Source: Candidatus Gastranaerophilales bacterium (GTDB lineage Bacteria; Cyanobacteriota; Vampirovibrionia; Gastranaerophilales; Gastranaerophilaceae). Taken from it: 64,000 nt of DNA. The notes beneath the pieces are model-generated. The model was not told the DNA's origin. It did not search any database and was given only the letters and a program-made list of their open reading frames with translations. The stretch is taken from contig JAFVFO010000038.1 in the NCBI GenBank assembly GCA_017475485.1, positions 38,206-102,205 on the forward strand, in the 5' to 3' direction. How positions within the stretch are numbered: the first letter of the stretch is position 1; every line of letters starts with the position of its first letter. The position numbers were made by a program, and so were the translations under genes. This document shows positions 55,171-63,738 of this stretch, piece by piece.

Positions 55171-55729
55171 CTTGATTTAATTGCGTATGTTTATCTAAAT
55201 CTTCGTGAATGTTATTTAATTGTTCGGAATTAATTGATACATTTGAAATAACACCGTTTAGTTTGTATTTTGCACCTTCAAGGGTTATAGGAATACCTAT
55301 TTTAACTTTATTGCCACCCACAACGGCATCGCCGTCTTTTGTTATTTTTGCGCTATCCGTAACTTTTACAAGATAATCGTATTGATTAGGCACTGTTTCA
55401 TCATTTACCACAATATACGGCTTTTTCGGGTTAATCGAAGGAACTAGGGCCTTCTTTTTATCATACTTTACTTCTTTAATTTTCAATTTTGTATATGGAA
55501 CATTCCTTATGGTAATAAATGTTTCATCACCGGTTTTAAACAAAGGCTCTGAATCGGTAGTGGTAACGCCTCTTAAATATACTTCAAGTTCAATATTAAC
55601 AGACGCTTCTATTTGATTTGATGAAGTGGCGCGTTTTCCTTTAAATGTTAAAAAACCGACAATTAATGCAAAAATAATTATTACAATAATGCAATAATCA
55701 AAGGGTTTTAATTTTTTCAAAATATTCAT
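55160..55729 (-). CDS. DUF4330-type membrane-anchored protein
   Basis: This 189-residue protein has an N-terminal membrane segment (about 11-29) and a beta-rich soluble domain, the DUF4330 architecture known from cyanobacteria. Recognisable parts are IELEVYLRGVTTTDSEPLFKTGDE and the GGNKVKIGIPITLEGAKYKLNG region. The role is unknown; by context it helps glycan export or assembly. It overlaps the O-antigen ligase gene by 11 bp and follows the heptose kinase gene by 9 bp. Confidence 0.75.
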   Translation of the reverse strand: MNILKKLKPFDYCIIVIIIFALIVGFLTFKGKRATSSNQIEASVNIELEVYLRGVTTTDSEPLFKTGDETFITIRNVPYTKLKIKEVKYDKKKALVPSINPKKPYIVVNDETVPNQYDYLVKVTDSAKITKDGDAVVGGNKVKIGIPITLEGAKYKLNGVISNVSINSEQLNNIHEDLDKHTQLNQDVH

Positions 55730-55738
55730 AATTTTTCC

Positions 55739-56737
55739 TTATATAATTTCTTGTTTTAATTCATCAAGTGAAGGGCAGTAACACCCAAAATATCTTATTA
55801 CAATACTCGCTGCCAAATTTCCGATATACATTGCAATTTTTGGTTCTAAATTAGCACACAAGGCAAGAGTATAAGCTGCAACAACGGTATCACCAGCACC
55901 TGTCACATCAAAGACTTGTTTTTTATTAAATGCGTGAACTTTTTCATAATTAACAGAGTTTTCATGTTTTTCAAACAAAGCCATACCGTTTTCTCCGCGC
56001 GTTAATAAAACATTTTGAACATCTAAATCTTTTATTAATTGTTCTCCTGCGCGTATTAAATCTTCTTCATTTTTAATGAAAAATCCTACCTGACGCTCAC
56101 TATCGGGCTGATTTGGCGTAATTGCGGTAACACCTTTGTATTTGCGCATATCTTTTTGAATATCAGCTACGATAATTTTATTGTGCTTTTTAGCTTCTGA
56201 AATTGCCGTATTAACCACATTTTGAGTCAAACAGCCAATTCCGTAATCCGATAAAATTATTCCGTCAAAATTTTTAACCGCTTTTTTAATATTTTCAATA
56301 ACCAAACTTTCCGTTTTAGGGGATAGCGGTGTTTTTGTTTGTCTGTCTATTCTTACAATTTGTTGTGTAATACTTTGATTACAAGAACCGGAAATACGCG
56401 TTTTTGTTGTAGTTTTTCTGGTTTCATCTTTAACCATATAGGTTGTATCAATATTATTTTTATTTAAAATATCAATTAATTCACTGCCGTAATAATCATC
56501 CCCATACACCCCCAGTGCACTTGCGGAGCCTGATAATTTAGAAGTATTATTTGCAGCGTTAGAAGCCGCGCCCAGAATTTTTTTCGTTTCATAATGTTCT
56601 AAGATTAAAACAGGTGCTTCGCGCGAAATTCTTTCAGTATTGCCAAATATCATTTCATCAAGCGCAAAATCGCCAATAATTAAAATACGCTGGGTTTTTA
56701 AGCAATCTATATATTTTATTAAATCTTTCTTTTCCAT
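55739..56737 (-). CDS. D-glycero-beta-D-manno-heptose-7-phosphate kinase (RfaE1-like)
   Basis: The 332-residue product is a PfkB-family kinase matching the kinase half of HldE/RfaE: RILIIGDFALDEMIFG (about 18-33), ISREAPVLI, GAASNAANNTSKLSG and the catalytic AFNKKQVFDVTGAGDTVVAAY (about 264-284) with the base aspartate. It phosphorylates heptose-7-phosphate on the way to ADP- or GDP-heptose for lipopolysaccharide core or glycoprotein. The nucleotidyltransferase half is absent, so it is a single-domain RfaE1 form. Confidence 0.88.
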   Translation of the reverse strand: MEKKDLIKYIDCLKTQRILIIGDFALDEMIFGNTERISREAPVLILEHYETKKILGAASNAANNTSKLSGSASALGVYGDDYYGSELIDILNKNNIDTTYMVKDETRKTTTKTRISGSCNQSITQQIVRIDRQTKTPLSPKTESLVIENIKKAVKNFDGIILSDYGIGCLTQNVVNTAISEAKKHNKIIVADIQKDMRKYKGVTAITPNQPDSERQVGFFIKNEEDLIRAGEQLIKDLDVQNVLLTRGENGMALFEKHENSVNYEKVHAFNKKQVFDVTGAGDTVVAAYTLALCANLEPKIAMYIGNLAASIVIRYFGCYCPSLDELKQEII

Positions 56738-56774
56738 AAAAAGCTAATCCTCAAAAAAGATATTATCATAAAAA

Positions 56775-57719
56775 TTATTTTTTGTATTTTTTATAACGCA
56801 GTTCATACCTTATTTCTTCTAACAATTTGCGATTAATTGACAATAAATCTCCTAAAATAGCAAGAGTATAACAAATAAAAGACAGTGTTAATACAATTGC
56901 ACAAAGTATTAAAGATTGAATATGTCCGTTTTGATAAAACAAAAATCTAATGCCGATTGAAAAGCCTATTAAAAATAAGAGCGTTCCAAAAAGTATAAAA
57001 AACCTTGCGGGGCGGTATATTATAAAAAACCTTATTAAGTTTTTTGTTTGTTCAAAAATATAGTCAAAATTATTCTTAAAAAGTTTAGATTTTCTGTTTT
57101 CTTGTTCATTAATTTCGATATCAATATTTTTGATAATTAAATTTTTATTATGCGCTTGAATAATGCTTTCAATAGTGTAAGAAAAGGGATTAAATATGTT
57201 TAAATGCAAAAGTGCATTTGTATTAAATGCCCTAAAACCGCTTGGGGCGTCTTTTACGTCTTCTCTTGAGATTAATTTAACCATAAAAGAGCCGAATTTC
57301 TGAAGATTTTTTTTGAAAAAAGAGAAGTTTTTAATTTTGTCAATCGGCCTTGCACCTATTGTAATATCGGCTTCATTTTGAAGTATCGGTTTTATTAATT
57401 TTTCAATATCCGAGGCTTTATATTGATTATCTCCGTCAATATTTACCAAAATATCGGCCTGACAAAAAAGTGCATATTCAACCCCCAGCTTGAATATAGA
57501 AGATAAGCCCTGACGTTTTTTAAAAGAAATGATTTTTGCATTATGCTCAGAGGCAATTTTTTTTGTTTCATCATTTGAACCGTCATCTAATACAACATTA
57601 ATAATTTCATCAATGCCTTCGATTTTTTTTGGCAACCCCTCTAAAACAGCGCCAATAGAGGCTTCCTCATTATGTGCGGGAATTTGGATTACTAATTTCA
57701 TTGCCTTATTATACATCAA
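56775..57719 (-). CDS. family 2 glycosyltransferase with C-terminal membrane helices
   Basis: This 314-residue protein is a GT2 enzyme of the dolichol/undecaprenyl-phosphate mannosyltransferase type. IQIPAHNEEASIGAVLEGL lies at about residues 11-29, the D-x-D-like VLDDGSNDET and LVNIDGDNQYKASDIEKL follow, and two hydrophobic segments lie at about 238-258 and 268-288. It likely forms a polyprenyl-phosphate sugar for use by GT-C proteins in the window. Two starts are possible: 57719 and 57701 (MKLVIQIP). The second fits the family N-terminus better but has poor ribosome-binding-site spacing. Confidence 0.85.
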   Translation of the reverse strand: MMYNKAMKLVIQIPAHNEEASIGAVLEGLPKKIEGIDEIINVVLDDGSNDETKKIASEHNAKIISFKKRQGLSSIFKLGVEYALFCQADILVNIDGDNQYKASDIEKLIKPILQNEADITIGARPIDKIKNFSFFKKNLQKFGSFMVKLISREDVKDAPSGFRAFNTNALLHLNIFNPFSYTIESIIQAHNKNLIIKNIDIEINEQENRKSKLFKNNFDYIFEQTKNLIRFFIIYRPARFFILFGTLLFLIGFSIGIRFLFYQNGHIQSLILCAIVLTLSFICYTLAILGDLLSINRKLLEEIRYELRYKKYKK

Positions 57720-57849
57720 ATAGAGGATATTTTAAAAGCATTGTTAAAGAATATAAATTGGTGGTACGAATACTAAAATGTAAATCAAATAAAATGCTAA
57801 CAACTTAAACATACACACCATATAACTTTATTGTCATCCTTATTAGAGT

Positions 57850-57882
57850 CTATTGTATCACTAAATACAATAGCTTTTTTTT
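57850..57882 (+). terminator. plus-strand intrinsic terminator without an evident gene
   Basis: CTATTGTAT (57850-57858) pairs with ATACAATAG (57865-57873) and is followed by CTTTTTTTT (57874-57882). This is a strong plus-strand terminator, yet no plus-strand gene lies upstream in this 239-bp gap. The region 57720-57850 could hold a small RNA, with TTGTTA at 57741 and TACGAA at 57765 as a weak promoter. Confidence 0.7.
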
Positions 57883-57898
57883 GCCTTTCAAAATAAAA

Positions 57899-57924
57899 AA
57901 ATCCCCTTCAAATAAGGGGGATTT
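57899..57924 (-). terminator. intrinsic terminator after the coiled-coil protein gene
   Basis: AAATCCCC (57899-57906) pairs with GGGGATTT (57917-57924). On the minus strand this is followed by a run of seven T residues, then ATTTT. It lies 35 bp past the stop of the gene at 57959-58972. Confidence 0.88.
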
Positions 57925-57958
57925 ATAAATACAAAGAAAATAAAAGTGTTCACAGAGT

Positions 57959-58972
57959 TTAAGAGTTAAATGTTTTGAATACGGAATCAATTGTATCTTC
58001 AATTACCTTAGATATAGAATCCATTTCTGTTGAAATTGCCTTTTGTTCCGTATCAAGCTGATTTAATTTCAATTCTAAAGCCTTATCTTCCGCTTGAATT
58101 TTTTCTGTTTGTTTATTAATTAATTCAACTTGTCTTTCATATACTTCTTTATCATAGTAATACTGGTTCATAGCGTCATCATAGGCTTTTTGGTCATCTT
58201 GCGTACCTGTTGTAATTGAATAAGTATTACCTTTTAAATCTTCATCATCAGAATCAATAATTGTAATTGCAGATAATCTTCCTGAAGATTCTTGTGTTAT
58301 GGCAGCCTTTGCGCTGACTGTTCTTTCGTTTGTTTGAGTACCTTGATATTCAAATGTATAATTTCCGTAATACATTCCATGTTCATCATATTCCGTTAAT
58401 AATAAATCGTTTTCGGTTGTATAATACGCTTTATTATCTTTTCTAAACATATAAAAAGTACCGTCCGTCAGCCCAAGCGCCTGCATAACAGTTGTTAAGC
58501 CTTGGTATTTATCATAGTCACCCGTAATTTTAACAATTGTAGAATTTTCGGTATCATTTTCATCATAATAATATGAATCAGTACCTATTTTGTAACTTAA
58601 GTAAGAAATACTGTCACCTGCTATAGTTGCGCTAATAACAGCGTCTTTTGCCGTATAAGGATATGCCTTTGCGGATTCTTCATCATACTTAAGAGTTACA
58701 TCATAATATCCGTCATATTCTCCGCCTGTAATCTTTGTAAAACTGTCTATTTGATATTTTTCAGCCGTTGAATCAAGTGTGTAAGTTGTTTTTACATATT
58801 CATTAACAGAAGGCGGAACAGGCACATCAAGGTTATTATACTTCTGATAAAGATTCATAACCTCATTTGATAATGCAGTTCTTGCCTGATTTATCTGTTG
58901 ACCTTGATATTCAACATTACTTTTTCTTGCCGTTAAACCAAGAAAACGAGCCTGACTCGCTGCTAATCCCAT
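57959..58972 (-). CDS. MGLAASQ-type coiled-coil protein of unknown function
   Basis: I do not recognise this 337-residue protein by family name. It begins MGLAASQARFLGLTARKSN and continues with a helical stretch VEYQGQQINQARTALSNE (residues 1-40). A beta-rich, tyrosine- and acid-rich middle follows (about 55-260), and it closes with a long coiled coil (about 265-330, KLNQLDTEQKAISTEMDSISKVIED). It has no signal peptide. Helical ends and a variable middle resemble exported axial proteins of flagellar/type III type, and a weak sigma28-like element sits upstream (59038-59011). It has its own strong terminator. Confidence 0.8.
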   Translation of the reverse strand: MGLAASQARFLGLTARKSNVEYQGQQINQARTALSNEVMNLYQKYNNLDVPVPPSVNEYVKTTYTLDSTAEKYQIDSFTKITGGEYDGYYDVTLKYDEESAKAYPYTAKDAVISATIAGDSISYLSYKIGTDSYYYDENDTENSTIVKITGDYDKYQGLTTVMQALGLTDGTFYMFRKDNKAYYTTENDLLLTEYDEHGMYYGNYTFEYQGTQTNERTVSAKAAITQESSGRLSAITIIDSDDEDLKGNTYSITTGTQDDQKAYDDAMNQYYYDKEVYERQVELINKQTEKIQAEDKALELKLNQLDTEQKAISTEMDSISKVIEDTIDSVFKTFNS

Positions 58973-59146
58973 ACACTCACTCTAACCTTTCCTTTGTATT
59001 TATGTTTTCATATACGACATCAGAGCTATAGTTCTTTAGGATTATAAGAATTTTGTTTACAATTGTTAACATTCAATAAACCTTATCACATAAAACACGC
59101 TATAATCTTAATAAATAGATAATGTATTTTAAGGAAAAGTCAAATT

Positions 59147-60049
59147 TTGGATAAGTTTTTTTTAATTGATAATCATACCCACGGTGCTTATGGAATTAAT
59201 TTTAACTATGCACAATATAATGATATAAAATATCTTCTGTCTGAACTTTTTAAAAGAGGGATTATGGGGATTTGCCCCACATTAGTCGGCGAAGATGATG
59301 AAAAAATATATAATCAGTTAAAATTGTTTAAAAGAATTAAAGAAGAACAATTTAATTCGCCCCAAAAAGAAACTTTTATAATAGGAGCGCACCTTGAAGG
59401 CAGTTTTCTAAGTCCCAAGCGCCCCGGAATACAAGATGTTACAACATTTAAAAAACCAAATATCGAAAATTTCAAAAATCTTGTAAAAGATTGTGCTGCT
59501 ATTGTAAAAATCGTTACAATAGCACCCGAAGAAGATGAAGGGCTTATTAATTATCTGAATTCCGTTGATATTATTGCCCAAGCCGGCCATACAACGGGAG
59601 ATAATATTAAAAATTGTATCGGCACAACTCATCATTTCAACACAATGCCTTCAATACACCACAGAAACAGCTCTATCGCCCTTCAAGGACTTTTAAGGGA
59701 TGATATTTATATAGAAGTGATTGCTGATTTAATACATCTGTCAAGCGATATTTTAAAACTTATTTTCAAGGTAAAACCAAAGGAAAAAATAATATTAATA
59801 AGCGATTCACTGCCTTGTGCGCACAGCAATGGCGATATAATATTTTGCAGTAAAAAGATTAATTCTCTTGGGCTTGATGACAATAATACACTGGCGGGTT
59901 CAAATAAAACATTAGATGAGATATGTTTTAATTTGGTAAAAAATAATATTTTAACTTTTGATGAAATCGAACAAATGGCATTTTATAATGTTATAAAATA
60001 TTTAAAATTAAACAATGACGAAATTACCCGTTTAAATTATTTTAAATAA
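59147..60049 (+). CDS. NagA-like N-acetylglucosamine-6-phosphate deacetylase (short, TTG start)
   Basis: The 300-residue product is an amidohydrolase-fold enzyme close to NagA. Metal ligands are seen in DNHTHGAYG (residues about 8-16), AHLEGSFLSPKRPG, QAGHTTG and TTHHFNTMPSIHHR (about 162-175). The ISDSLP segment replaces the usual TDA catalytic region but keeps the aspartate. It is about 80 residues shorter than typical NagA because the outer beta-sandwich parts are missing. It starts with TTG at 59147 and is preceded by TATAAT at 59101-59106. The likely substrate is GlcNAc-6-phosphate from cell-wall recycling. Confidence 0.82.
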   Translation: MDKFFLIDNHTHGAYGINFNYAQYNDIKYLLSELFKRGIMGICPTLVGEDDEKIYNQLKLFKRIKEEQFNSPQKETFIIGAHLEGSFLSPKRPGIQDVTTFKKPNIENFKNLVKDCAAIVKIVTIAPEEDEGLINYLNSVDIIAQAGHTTGDNIKNCIGTTHHFNTMPSIHHRNSSIALQGLLRDDIYIEVIADLIHLSSDILKLIFKVKPKEKIILISDSLPCAHSNGDIIFCSKKINSLGLDDNNTLAGSNKTLDEICFNLVKNNILTFDEIEQMAFYNVIKYLKLNNDEITRLNYFK

Positions 60050-60097
60050 CCATAAAATGTGATAAACTTTTAACAGAAGGATTTAGAAGGAAATAAA

Positions 60098-60559
60098 ATG
60101 AAAAAAATACTACCTTTAGCATTAATGGCATTATTTCTAACAATAACAAACGTAAACGCAGCACAAACAGCGCCAAATACGCAAACCGTATTTAAAACAA
60201 TTAATACAACACCTTTAAATATTGTTGCTAATCCTGATAAATTTTTAAATAAAACAGTTAAAATGCAGGCAACATTTGATAAATTTTCTACCTTAGGGCT
60301 TGATTACAATAAGGCTTTGCGCCTAAGTACAAAATATATCGGCATTTTAATTCAAAGAGATGACGTAGTTGACCATGATATTCCGTTATCGGAAATGAAA
60401 TTATTTTTAACAAAAGAATTAGCTGAAAAACATATAGATTTGGATGCAGGCGATAAAATCGAACTTACCGCTACCGTATTTTCAACGGCACTTGGCGACC
60501 CTTGGCTTGATGTTACAAGTCTTAGTGTTATAAAGAAGGCTAAACAGGAAGAAAAATAA
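60098..60559 (+). CDS. small secreted protein, OB-fold-like
   Basis: The 153-residue product has a signal peptide (residues 1-22, ending VNA). The mature part begins with low-complexity Thr/Gln and then forms a beta-rich domain with NPDKFLNKTVKMQATFDKFST, ILIQRDDVVDH and DKIELTATVFSTALGDPWLDV, a layout like a periplasmic OB-fold. No named family is clear. It is encoded between the deacetylase and the GH57 gene on the same strand, and GAAGGAAA precedes its ATG. Confidence 0.75.
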   Translation: MKKILPLALMALFLTITNVNAAQTAPNTQTVFKTINTTPLNIVANPDKFLNKTVKMQATFDKFSTLGLDYNKALRLSTKYIGILIQRDDVVDHDIPLSEMKLFLTKELAEKHIDLDAGDKIELTATVFSTALGDPWLDVTSLSVIKKAKQEEK

Positions 60560-60579
60560 TTGATTTATAGAGCTGGAAA

Positions 60580-63078
60580 ATGAGTGAGAATAAAAAATAT
60601 TTAACAATTCACGGGCACTTTTATCAACCGCCGAGAGAAAACCCGTGGATAGAAGAAATCGAGATACAAGAAAGCGCAGCACCTGAGCATGATTGGAATG
60701 AAAAAATCTCAGCTCAATGTTATGCTCCAAACGGTTCATCAAGAATTGTTGACGGTTCTAATAAAATAATAGAAATATCCAACAACTATCGTTATATGAG
60801 CTATAATTTCGGCCCTACCTTATTAAGCTGGATGCAAGCTCACGACCCTGTTGCTTATCAAAGAATTATTCAGGCGGATTATGAATCACGCGAATTATAT
60901 TCAGGCCATGGCTGTGCAATTGCACAAGTCTATAACCACATCATAATGCCCTTGGCAAATCAAAACGATAAAATTACCCAGGTAATTTGGGGTTTAAAAG
61001 ATTTTAAAAAACGCTTCGGACGCGATTCTGAAGGTATTTGGCTGGCTGAAACCGCAGTCGATTCTCAAACATTGGAAGTCTTGATTGATTACGGTGTTAA
61101 ATTTACTATTTTATCTCCTCATCAGGCAAAATGTTTTAATAAAATAGGTGAACATAATTGGATAGATGTATCCTGGGGTACAATAGACCCATCGAGGCCA
61201 TACAGATACTTTGTTGAAGGTACAAATAAAGAAAAATATATAGATTTATTTTTCTATGACGGACAAATTTCAAAATCCGTTGCATTTGACAATCTTCTTT
61301 GTGACGGAAATAAGTTTGCACACCGTTTGAACGACGGCTACAACGACTCAAGAAACTCCGCTCAATTAATTAATATTGCAACAGACGGTGAAAGCTACGG
61401 CCACCACACCAAATTTGGAGATATGGCATTAGCATACATATTAAGAGTAGGGGCGAAAAACTTTGGTTTTGAAATAACAAACTATGCAGAATTTTTAGAG
61501 AAATATCCGCCCGAATACGAAGCAGATATCAAACCTGTCAGCGCTTGGAGTTGTTGTCATGGTGTCGGACGCTGGATGGATGATTGCGGATGTTCTACAG
61601 GAGCCCAGCTTCATTGGAATCAAAAATGGAGAAAACCGCTGCGCCAAGCATTGGATTATCTGCGTGATGAGTTAATAAAACTTTGCTCAACCCAAGGTAC
61701 AAAATACTATAAAGACTTCTGGTATGCCAGAAATGACTATATTGACGTTATTTTAGACCGTTCAAAAGACAATATAGATTTGTTTTTTAGTCATCATGCC
61801 AAAAAGCAGTTAAGCCAGCAGGAAAAAGTAAAAGCAATTAAATTAATGGAAATACAACGCTTCTGCCAATTAATGTACACTTCCTGCGGTTGGTTTTTTG
61901 CAGATATTTCAGGCATTGAAACAACTCAAATTTTGAAATACGCGCTTCGTGCAATGGAAATTGCAAGCGAATTTTCAAAAATCAATTACGAAAAAACATT
62001 TTTATCTATTTTGCAAAAAGCAAAAAGCAATATCATGGAATATGGCAATGGCAAGGATATTTTTAACAACTTCGTTAAAACTTCGGCAATTTCAACGGAA
62101 AAAGTTGCTGCCCAATTTGCAATAGAATCTTCTTTAAAAGAAACCGATAACAAAACAGATAAATTATACTGTTATTCGATTAAAAAAAGCAATTATAAAA
62201 AATATAAAAATGCTGATTCCACAATATATTTTGGAAAACTTGAAGTTATTTCGGATATTACTTTAGAAAAGAAGGATTTTTCTTTTGTTGCACTTCAAAC
62301 TCAGGACTTTGATTTTTATTGTTCCGTCAAAGACTTTGTAAGCATTGATGATTACAATTTAGAAAGAAAAGAAATTCTGAAAGTCTTTGAAAAGTCTTCT
62401 CATGACGATATTTTAAAAATAATTGAAACATATTTCGGCAATAAATTCTATTCCTTAAAAGATATTCCGATTGATAAAAGAAAAGATATTCTGCATAATT
62501 TAATTGTTTCAAATTTAAGAAAAGCAAATCAAATCTATAAAAATTTATATAAAACTTTATCCGCCCCGATTACATACCTGTACGATTTAGGAATGGATAT
62601 ACCGGAAGGCTTCAGGGTTTGTGCCAAATATACCTTGCTATCCGAATTAATTGACGAATTTAAAAATATGGATAATTGTTGTGACAAAAAAACAATTAAA
62701 AAATTAAATGAAATTGCACAATTAACTCAAAAATTTAAAATAGATATTGATAACGAATTCACAAGAAATATTTTATCCAATAAATTAATCGAGCTGGTAT
62801 TAAAATTAAAAGACCGCACAAATGTTACAAATGCGCTTGAAATACTGGGCTTTTTTGAAACAGTAGAAAAATTAAAAATCGAAGTAAAAATAACAAGCTC
62901 GCAAAATATATTCTATGAAATGTTTTGCGCCGATTTTGAAAAATTCTACAAAAATATATCTAAAAAAGATAAAAACCCGAGAAAATTACTGCTTATATTA
63001 ATGGATGTTGCTCGAAAACTTAATATAAATGTTGATTTTTACAAAGATAAAATAGATATTTTAACGGGAAAAATTTAA
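60580..63078 (+). CDS. GH57-family glycoside hydrolase, DUF3536 type
   Basis: The 832-residue protein begins with the GH57 signature HGHFYQPPRENPWIE (about residues 12-26). The catalytic nucleophile region GIWLAETAVD lies near 151 and the acid/base region ATDGESYGHH near 267. The remainder includes the DUF3536 region and a helical C-terminus. Related enzymes act on alpha-1,4/1,6-glucans (amylase, branching-type). Lacking a signal peptide, it is likely cytoplasmic and tied to glycogen metabolism, like the GH13-like protein at 20.8 kb. Its stop overlaps the convergent gene as TTAA. Confidence 0.88.
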   Translation: MSENKKYLTIHGHFYQPPRENPWIEEIEIQESAAPEHDWNEKISAQCYAPNGSSRIVDGSNKIIEISNNYRYMSYNFGPTLLSWMQAHDPVAYQRIIQADYESRELYSGHGCAIAQVYNHIIMPLANQNDKITQVIWGLKDFKKRFGRDSEGIWLAETAVDSQTLEVLIDYGVKFTILSPHQAKCFNKIGEHNWIDVSWGTIDPSRPYRYFVEGTNKEKYIDLFFYDGQISKSVAFDNLLCDGNKFAHRLNDGYNDSRNSAQLINIATDGESYGHHTKFGDMALAYILRVGAKNFGFEITNYAEFLEKYPPEYEADIKPVSAWSCCHGVGRWMDDCGCSTGAQLHWNQKWRKPLRQALDYLRDELIKLCSTQGTKYYKDFWYARNDYIDVILDRSKDNIDLFFSHHAKKQLSQQEKVKAIKLMEIQRFCQLMYTSCGWFFADISGIETTQILKYALRAMEIASEFSKINYEKTFLSILQKAKSNIMEYGNGKDIFNNFVKTSAISTEKVAAQFAIESSLKETDNKTDKLYCYSIKKSNYKKYKNADSTIYFGKLEVISDITLEKKDFSFVALQTQDFDFYCSVKDFVSIDDYNLERKEILKVFEKSSHDDILKIIETYFGNKFYSLKDIPIDKRKDILHNLIVSNLRKANQIYKNLYKTLSAPITYLYDLGMDIPEGFRVCAKYTLLSELIDEFKNMDNCCDKKTIKKLNEIAQLTQKFKIDIDNEFTRNILSNKLIELVLKLKDRTNVTNALEILGFFETVEKLKIEVKITSSQNIFYEMFCADFEKFYKNISKKDKNPRKLLLILMDVARKLNINVDFYKDKIDILTGKI

Positions 63079-63701
63079 TTATCAAAACTGCGCGCTAAAA
63101 CAGGTATGCCTTCTATTTCGGAAGTTTGCCGCGTTTTAATATTATTTACATATTCCATGGAAAAAATCGCGCAAATAATTGCTTCTAATGCCGAAAAAGA
63201 AAGCATATTATCCGGAAGTTTCAAAAAATCAAACTTTAATTTAAGCGAAGTTTGAAGGTTTTTGCAATCTATGCTTGTACCTGAAAGATAGTACGATTGC
63301 AGATTATAAGATTGCCTTAATTGGTTGACATCTGCCCTTATAACCTTTATACCGCTTTGTTTTAATTTTAAAAGAACACCGGAACATCTTTTGGAAATTC
63401 GATTTGTCCAATCGTCACGATTAATTTTAAAATAATCGCCAAGCATTTTATAATTCTTGGAATGAATTCGCCATTTACCTTCTAAAATCCTGTTATCATA
63501 AGCAACAGATGTGCAAATAACAGAATTTTTAATATAATGCGAAGTATCAAAAAAATACTCTATATCATTAGCAAAATAGAATTTATCCAACAATATAATA
63601 TTGCATTCTCTATCCATAACACAAATCGAACTGTCGCAATTGGAAGAATTTGCTAACGACAACCCGATAAAGAAATTTTCTTTACTTGACAGACTCTGCA
63701 T
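63075..63701 (-). CDS. unknown protein, possible RNase H-like/DUF429-like fold
   Basis: The product starting at the ATG at 63699-63701 is about 208 residues; the longer frame to 63737 begins with TTG and adds a hydrophobic leader that is less likely. The N-terminal pattern FFIGLSLANSSNCDSSICVMDRECNIILLDKF suggests a beta-hairpin start of an actin/RNase H-like (DUF429-type) fold, with a DWTNRISKRCSGVLLKL helix in the middle. The function is unknown. It diverges from the ABC exporter gene by only 37 bp. Confidence 0.55.
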   Translation of the reverse strand: MQSLSSKENFFIGLSLANSSNCDSSICVMDRECNIILLDKFYFANDIEYFFDTSHYIKNSVICTSVAYDNRILEGKWRIHSKNYKMLGDYFKINRDDWTNRISKRCSGVLLKLKQSGIKVIRADVNQLRQSYNLQSYYLSGTSIDCKNLQTSLKLKFDFLKLPDNMLSFSALEAIICAIFSMEYVNNIKTRQTSEIEGIPVLARSFDN

Positions 63702-63738
63702 AATTAAGAGTATAATTAAATAAAAAGGTTTTTTCAAG

